Source: Streptomyces sp. A1136 (lineage in GTDB: Bacteria > Actinomycetota > Actinomycetes > Streptomycetales > Streptomycetaceae). Taken from it: a DNA stretch of 64,000 nucleotides. The translations under genes and the position numbers were made by a program. Below the pieces are notes generated by a model. The model searched no databases. It was not told the DNA's origin and worked only from the letters and a program-made list of their open reading frames with translations. The DNA lies in the NCBI RefSeq assembly GCF_004795055.1, contig NZ_SSBJ01000005.1, positions 62,001-126,000 on the forward strand. Direction: 5' to 3'. This document shows positions 59,237-64,000 of the stretch, one piece after another. How positions within the stretch are numbered: the stretch's first letter is position 1; every line of letters starts with the position of its first letter.

Positions 59237-60277
59237 ATGACCACGTTCGCTGACGCACCCCTCACGACCGGCTTCGACCCGGTGCGCGAGCCCGGCAAGC
59301 CCGTCGTCGTCCGGACCCCGGCCGGCGCCGACCTCGCCTCCGCCATCGCCTGGCTCACCGCCCACCGGGTCGACATCCAGGCCGAGTTGCACCGCAGCGG
59401 CGCCGTCCTGCTGCGGGGGCTGCCCGTCGAGGACGCCGCCTCCTTCGCCGCGGCCCGGGACGCCCTGATCGAGCGGCGCGCCGGCTACAAGGAGAAGGCC
59501 ACCCCGCGCACCGACTTCGGCGAGGGCGTGTTCTCCTCCACCGACCTGCCGGCGGTGCAGCCGATCCGGCTCCACAACGAGAACAGCTACACCCTCGACT
59601 TCCCGGGCGTGCTCCTCTTCGGCTGCGTGATCGCCCCCGAGGAGGGCGGCGCGACCACCGTCGGCGACATGCGCGAGGCGCTGCGTCTGTTGCCGCCGGA
59701 GCTGGTGGAACGCTTCGCGCGGGCCGGTTGGCTGCTCGTGCGCAACTACTCGGAGCTGGCCGGGCTGCCCTGGTACAAGACGTTCGCGACGCAGGACAAG
59801 GCCGTCGCCGAGGCGTACTGCGAGGAGAACACGGTCGGCTACGAATGGGTCGACGAGGACGACTCGATGATCACCCGCCAGCGCCGCTCCGCGATCGTCA
59901 CGCACCCGGTGACCGGGGAGAAGACCTGGTTCAACCACTTCGCCTTCTGGAACAGCCGCACCCTGGACCCGGACATCCGCGAGGTGCTCGTGGAGACGTA
60001 CGGCGAGGACGGCCTGCCGTTCAACACCTACCTGGGCGACGGCTCCCGACTCACCGACGCCGAGGTCGACGCGATCAACGCCGTCTACGACCGGGTCACC
60101 GTACGGGAGACCTGGCAGCAGGGCGACCTGATGCTCGTGGACAACATCCTGAGCGCGCACGGCCGCGAGGCCTACAAGGGCGACCGCAAGATCCTCGTCG
60201 CGATGGGCGAGCCGGTCGCGCTGGCCGACTGCGCCCCGCAGACCCGGCCGTCCACCACCGTTTTCGTCGGGGAGTGA
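59237..60277 (+). CDS. SyrP/TauD-like Fe(II)/2-oxoglutarate hydroxylase
   Basis: The 346-residue protein (ATG at 59237, AAGGAAC) has the TauD/clavaminate-synthase-like beta-helix core: [18 protein letters not shown], the iron-binding H-x-E in [15 protein letters not shown] (His rather than the HxD usual in TauD), GDMREAL, and the distal His with the 2-oxoglutarate-binding Arg in [21 protein letters not shown]. SyrP relatives hydroxylate an amino acid while it is bound to an NRPS carrier. Its position between NRPS genes and a free-standing A-T protein supports that role, with beta-hydroxylation of a carrier-bound residue as the likely reaction. Confidence 0.89.
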   Translation: MTTFADAPLTTGFDPVREPGKPVVVRTPAGADLASAIAWLTAHRVDIQAELHRSGAVLLRGLPVEDAASFAAARDALIERRAGYKEKATPRTDFGEGVFSSTDLPAVQPIRLHNENSYTLDFPGVLLFGCVIAPEEGGATTVGDMREALRLLPPELVERFARAGWLLVRNYSELAGLPWYKTFATQDKAVAEAYCEENTVGYEWVDEDDSMITRQRRSAIVTHPVTGEKTWFNHFAFWNSRTLDPDIREVLVETYGEDGLPFNTYLGDGSRLTDAEVDAINAVYDRVTVRETWQQGDLMLVDNILSAHGREAYKGDRKILVAMGEPVALADCAPQTRPSTTVFVGE

Positions 60278-60282
60278 CCACC

Positions 60283-62115
60283 ATGACCGCCGTGCTTCCC
60301 GAGCGTCCCCGTACCTTCGAGGGGCCGGACGCCCCCGCCGACCTGCTGGCCCGCCTCGCGCTGGCGCCCGCCGCCCGCACCGCCGTCGTGGCCGGGGACC
60401 GTGAACTGACCTTCGCCGAACTGCGCGCGGAGGCGATGCGCTTCGCCGGGCGGCTCGCCGCCCGCGGTATCGGTCCGGAGAGCGTGGTCGCGCTGTGCCT
60501 GCCCCGGGGTGCCGCGCTGGTCTCCGCGCTGATCGGCACCCTGGCCGCGGGGGCCGCCTATCTGCCCGTGGACCCGAAGCTGCCCGCCGAACGACGTCGT
60601 TACCTGGTGGAGGACTCGGGCGCGGACCTGGTGGTCGTCGCGGACGCGGCAGACGGACCGCCCGCGCCGGGTGTGGCGGTCGTGCCGGTGGCCGAGCTGA
60701 GCGCGCCGGACGGCCGGGAGCGCTGCTTCGCCCCGGTGCCGGTGACCGGTGACACCCTCGCGTACGTCATCTACACCTCCGGCTCCACGGGCCGGCCCAA
60801 GGGCGTCGAGATCGGCCGGGCCGCGGCCTCGGCGCTGCTCGCCGAGTTGGAGGGCGCGGGCATCGCCGTGGGCGACGGGGGCAGGGTCGGCTGGAACGCC
60901 TCGCCGTCCTTCGACGCCTCCGTACAGCAGTGGGTGCGCGTGTGCCGTGGCGACACGCTGGTGATGATCGACGACGAGACCCGTGCGGACCCCGCGCTGC
61001 TCGCCGCCCTGATCGACGAGCGGGCCCTGACCGACCTGGACATCACGCCCTCGCACGCCGACCCGCTGCTCGACCTGCTGACCGCCGACGGAGGCCCGCG
61101 CCCGCTGACGCTGCTGGTGGGGGGCGAGGCGATCAGCCCGGCGCTGTGGCGGCGGCTCGGCGAGCGCGGCGCGCGGGGGGTGCTGCGCACGGTCAACCTG
61201 TACGGGCCCACCGAGTGCACCGTCGACTCCACGGCGGCCTGGGTCGACCGGGCCGACGCGCCGCACATCGGGAGCGTCCTGCCGGGCCTGCGCATGCGGG
61301 TGCTGGACGAGGGGCTGCGCCCGGTGGTCGAGGGCGGGAGCGGTGAGCTGTACCTGGCGGGCCCGCGGGTGGGCCGCGGCTACCGGCGTCGCCCGGGGCT
61401 GACGGCGGAGCGGTTCGTGGCGGACTCCGGGGAGGGCGCCGCGTACGGCGGCCGGATGTACCGCACGGGTGACCTCGTACGGCTCCTGCCCGGCGGCCGG
61501 CTGGCCTATCTGGGCCGGGCCGACGGGCAGGTGAAGCTGCGCGGTCACCGGATCGAACTCCCCGAGATCGAGGCGGCGTTGACGGCGATGCCGGAGATCT
61601 CCGAGGCCGCGGTCGTACTGCGGGACGACGTCCACGGCGCGCCCGGCCTGGTCGCCTACCACCGCGGCTCCGTCATCGCGTCCGAGCTGCGCTCCCGGCT
61701 GGCCGGCGCGCTCCCCGCCTACATGGTCCCGGCGGCCTTCGTGGCCCTGGACCGCTTCCCCACCACCACCAACGGCAAGCTGGACCGGGCCGCGCTGCCC
61801 GACCCGGCGCCGACCCCGGTGGGCGAGCCCGCCGACGCGGCGGCCGCGGGCATGACCCGCTCGCAGGAGCTGATCGCCGCAGTCTGGGCGAGCGTCCTGG
61901 GTGCCTCGCGGATCGGCCCGGACGACAACTTCTTCAAACTGGGCGGCCATTCGCTGCTCGCCATCAAGCTGGTGTCGCGGGTCCGCGCCGAGTTGCGCGT
62001 CGCGCTCCCGGTGAAGGCCGTGTACGCCAACCCCCGCCTGCGGGACCTCGCCGCCCACATCGACACCCTCGTGGAGGCGACCGCCGCCGCGGCCGCCGTG
62101 CGCCAGGACGGATGA
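60283..62115 (+). CDS. Free-standing NRPS adenylation-carrier (A-T) protein
   Basis: The ATG at 60283 lies 5 nt after the hydroxylase stop with GGGGAG inside it; 610 residues. A domain motifs: [15 protein letters not shown] (A3), [16 protein letters not shown] (A5), [14 protein letters not shown] (A6), [34 protein letters not shown] (A7-A8) and [10 protein letters not shown] (A10). The carrier follows: [17 protein letters not shown] near residue 555. My hand alignment of the specificity residues reads D-A-Q-S-L-G-L-V-D-K, closest among codes I remember to glutamine/glutamate types. No condensation domain: it should load its carrier for use by another enzyme. Confidence 0.91.
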   Translation: MTAVLPERPRTFEGPDAPADLLARLALAPAARTAVVAGDRELTFAELRAEAMRFAGRLAARGIGPESVVALCLPRGAALVSALIGTLAAGAAYLPVDPKLPAERRRYLVEDSGADLVVVADAADGPPAPGVAVVPVAELSAPDGRERCFAPVPVTGDTLAYVIYTSGSTGRPKGVEIGRAAASALLAELEGAGIAVGDGGRVGWNASPSFDASVQQWVRVCRGDTLVMIDDETRADPALLAALIDERALTDLDITPSHADPLLDLLTADGGPRPLTLLVGGEAISPALWRRLGERGARGVLRTVNLYGPTECTVDSTAAWVDRADAPHIGSVLPGLRMRVLDEGLRPVVEGGSGELYLAGPRVGRGYRRRPGLTAERFVADSGEGAAYGGRMYRTGDLVRLLPGGRLAYLGRADGQVKLRGHRIELPEIEAALTAMPEISEAAVVLRDDVHGAPGLVAYHRGSVIASELRSRLAGALPAYMVPAAFVALDRFPTTTNGKLDRAALPDPAPTPVGEPADAAAAGMTRSQELIAAVWASVLGASRIGPDDNFFKLGGHSLLAIKLVSRVRAELRVALPVKAVYANPRLRDLAAHIDTLVEATAAAAAVRQDG

Positions 62116-62119
62116 GGAC

Positions 62120-64000
62120 ATGACCGTGATCCCGTTGTCGTTTGCCCAACGGCGGCTGTGGTTCCTGGGCAGGCTGCACGGCCCGTCCGCCGCCTACAAC
62201 GCCCCCGTCGTCCTGCGCCTCGACGCGGAGCCGGACGCCGTCGCCCTCGGAGCGGCCCTCGCCGACGTGGTGGAGCGGCACGAGGTGCTGCGTACCGTCC
62301 TGTCCGCCGGCGCGGACGCGGAGCCGTACCAGCGGGTACTGGGCACGTCCGCCGTGCCGGGACTCGTGTCGGTGCGGTGCGCGGCGGCCGAACGGGACAC
62401 GGCCGTGGCCGCGTTCGTCCGCGAGACGATCGACATCACCGCCGAACCGCCGCTGCGGGCAAGGTTGTTCGACTCCGGCGACGGGAAGCCGGTCCTCGTC
62501 CTGTTGATCCATCACGTGGCCACGGACGGGCTGTCCGTCCGTCCTCTGCTGCGCGACCTGGCCTTGGCCTACGAAGCCCGGCTGGGCGGGCGGGCCCCCG
62601 ACTGGGAGCCGCTGCCCGTGCAGTACACGGACTACACCCTGTGGCAGAACGAGCTGCTCGGGGACCCCGCCGAGCCGGACAGCCTGGCCCGGGAACAGCT
62701 CGACCACTGGCGGGACGCCCTGGCCGGCGCTCCGGCGGTGATCGACCTGCCCGCCGACCGGCCGCGGCCCGCCGAGCCCACGGGCCGGGGGGCCCTGGTG
62801 ACCGGGCGGCTCGACGCGGCGGCGCACGGCGGGCTGCTCGCCCTCGCCCGCGGGTGGCGGGCGAGCCTGACCATGGTGGCGCGTGCGGCGTTGGCGGCCG
62901 CGCTGTCCTCCTGCGGGGCGGGCGAGGACGTGGTGATCGGCGCTCCGGTCGCCGGGCGCCCGGACGAGGACCTGTACGACCTGGTCGGGTTCTTCGTCAA
63001 CTCCCTCGCCCTGCGCACCGATCTGTCGGGGGACCCGTCCGTCGGGGAGCTGGTGGGGCGGGTCCGGGACGCGGACCTGGCGGCGTTCGAGCAGCAGGAG
63101 CTCCCCTTCGACCTGTTGGTGGAACACCTGGCCCCCGAGCGGGCGCTGGGGCACCACCCGTTCTTCCAGGTGATGCTCACCGTGGAGGCCGGCGGCGAGG
63201 CGGCCGGAGAGGTCGCGCTCGGTGGCGGTGTCGGCGCCCGTCTCTCGGACGTCGGCCTGGACTGCGCGAAGTTCGACCTCACGTGGTATTGCGCCGAACG
63301 GCACACGGCGGACGGCCGTCCGGACGGGATGGGGATCTCCCTCCAGTACGCGTCCGACCTCTTCGACGAGGCGACGGCCCGGCTGCTGCTGGAGGTCTAC
63401 GTCCGGACCCTGGAGGGCTTCGCCGCCGACCCGCTGCGCCGGCTCGGGGAGCTGGGGCTGCCGGGGGCCGAGGCGTCGGCCGCCCTGGCCCGGCGGCCCG
63501 CCCGGACGGCCGCCGCGCCCCGCCCGGAGACCGGCACGCCGGCGCCCGCGCGGCGGGACGTCCTGTCGCCCCGCGAGGAGATCCTGTGTGGGTTGTTCGC
63601 GGAGGTGCTGGGCCGCGACGAGCTGGCCGCCGACGCCAACTTCTTCCGCAACGGCGGGCATTCCCTCCTCGCGGGCAAGCTGGTCAACCGCGTCAGGGGC
63701 GCCCTCGGCCTGGAACTCGGCATCCGTGACCTGTTCCTCGCCCCGACCCCCTCGGCCCTGCACCGGCGCCTGGCGGAGCGGGGCCCGGTGTCGGCGTCCC
63801 GGCCCGCGCTCGGCGCGGCGCCGGACCGGCCGGAACGCGTCCCGCTGTCCGCCGCGCAGCGCGCGCTGTGGCTGGTGGGCCGCATCGAGGGCCCCTCGGC
63901 CACGTACAACGCACCGCTGGTGCTGCGCCTGGACGGCGTCCCGGGGCGGGAGGCCCTCCGCGCCGCGCTGGCCGATGTCGCGGAGCGGCACGAGGTGCTG
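62120..64000 (+). CDS. NRPS beginning C-T-C, no adenylation domain in the first module (truncated by the window)
   Basis: The ATG at 62120 (GAGG site, 4 nt after the A-T gene) opens a frame to the window edge, 627 codons. C domain: [16 protein letters not shown], active site LIHHVATDG (His131), [17 protein letters not shown] (LCL-like). After only about 45 linker residues a carrier follows, [16 protein letters not shown] (Ser515); a normal module would have about 500 residues of A domain here. A second C domain begins at about 573 ([26 protein letters not shown]). The A-less module must be loaded in trans, plausibly by the neighbouring A-T protein. Confidence 0.92.
   Translation, partial: MTVIPLSFAQRRLWFLGRLHGPSAAYNAPVVLRLDAEPDAVALGAALADVVERHEVLRTVLSAGADAEPYQRVLGTSAVPGLVSVRCAAAERDTAVAAFVRETIDITAEPPLRARLFDSGDGKPVLVLLIHHVATDGLSVRPLLRDLALAYEARLGGRAPDWEPLPVQYTDYTLWQNELLGDPAEPDSLAREQLDHWRDALAGAPAVIDLPADRPRPAEPTGRGALVTGRLDAAAHGGLLALARGWRASLTMVARAALAAALSSCGAGEDVVIGAPVAGRPDEDLYDLVGFFVNSLALRTDLSGDPSVGELVGRVRDADLAAFEQQELPFDLLVEHLAPERALGHHPFFQVMLTVEAGGEAAGEVALGGGVGARLSDVGLDCAKFDLTWYCAERHTADGRPDGMGISLQYASDLFDEATARLLLEVYVRTLEGFAADPLRRLGELGLPGAEASAALARRPARTAAAPRPETGTPAPARRDVLSPREEILCGLFAEVLGRDELAADANFFRNGGHSLLAGKLVNRVRGALGLELGIRDLFLAPTPSALHRRLAERGPVSASRPALGAAPDRPERVPLSAAQRALWLVGRIEGPSATYNAPLVLRLDGVPGREALRAALADVAERHEVL

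Overview
The window is high-GC actinobacterial chromosome, most probably Streptomyces or a close relative. Evidence: nearly all codons end in G or C; in-frame TTA codons are few and sit in regulatory or accessory genes; and the gene families are typical of that group (XRE-DUF5753/DUF397 pair, DUF574 methyltransferase, SpoIIE phosphatase with sensor domains, SARP regulator, DUF5997, NRPS). I see no rRNA, tRNA, CRISPR array, insertion sequence or prophage.

Layout. 0-6.2 kb: a truncated MocR-type regulator divergent from a DMT exporter, methyltransferases, an NmrA-like oxidoreductase and a DUF397/XRE regulatory pair. 6.5-9.7 kb: a secreted SH3 protein, then a three-gene minus-strand operon encoding a T4 Rnl1-type RNA ligase, a T4 Pnkp-type kinase/phosphatase and a NYN-type putative RNase, which looks like an RNA-repair cassette. 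9.9-25.8 kb: household and stress genes (VOC protein, SLAC1/TDT transporter, AlkB, a LysR-like effector domain with a histone-like tail next to DUF5997, GCS2 ligase, CsbD, MFS, isochorismatase-like hydrolase, class II amidotransferase, haem-oxygenase-like iron enzyme coupled to a HemK-like methyltransferase, Zn alcohol dehydrogenase, SDR/HAD pair). A 44-bp-period GC-rich minisatellite lies at 11.45-11.9 kb. 25.8-33 kb: a CYP152 peroxygenase, a CDGSH/SDR pair, a pair of related coiled proteins, and a dnaK-grpE operon without dnaJ. 33-46.4 kb: DUF72, YfhO membrane protein, an MFS exporter behind two strong palindromic operators, a five-domain SpoIIE phosphatase, an Lrp/DMT/aminotransferase locus, a lipoprotein, long-form GAPDH and a SnoaL-like protein.

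46.4 kb to the right edge is the left part of a non-ribosomal peptide cluster. It holds an AfsR-type SARP with a TTA codon, a small exported peptide, an XRE-NB-ARC regulator, a C-A-T-C-A-T NRPS whose two A-domain cores are identical at DNA level over 1368 bp, a type II thioesterase, a SyrP-like Fe(II)/2-oxoglutarate hydroxylase, a free-standing A-T didomain, and an NRPS beginning C-T-C with no adenylation domain. The last three suggest trans loading: an amino acid is activated on the A-T protein, possibly hydroxylated while bound, and passed to the A-less module. The cluster continues past base 64000. All family assignments come from reading motifs by eye; no database search was run.
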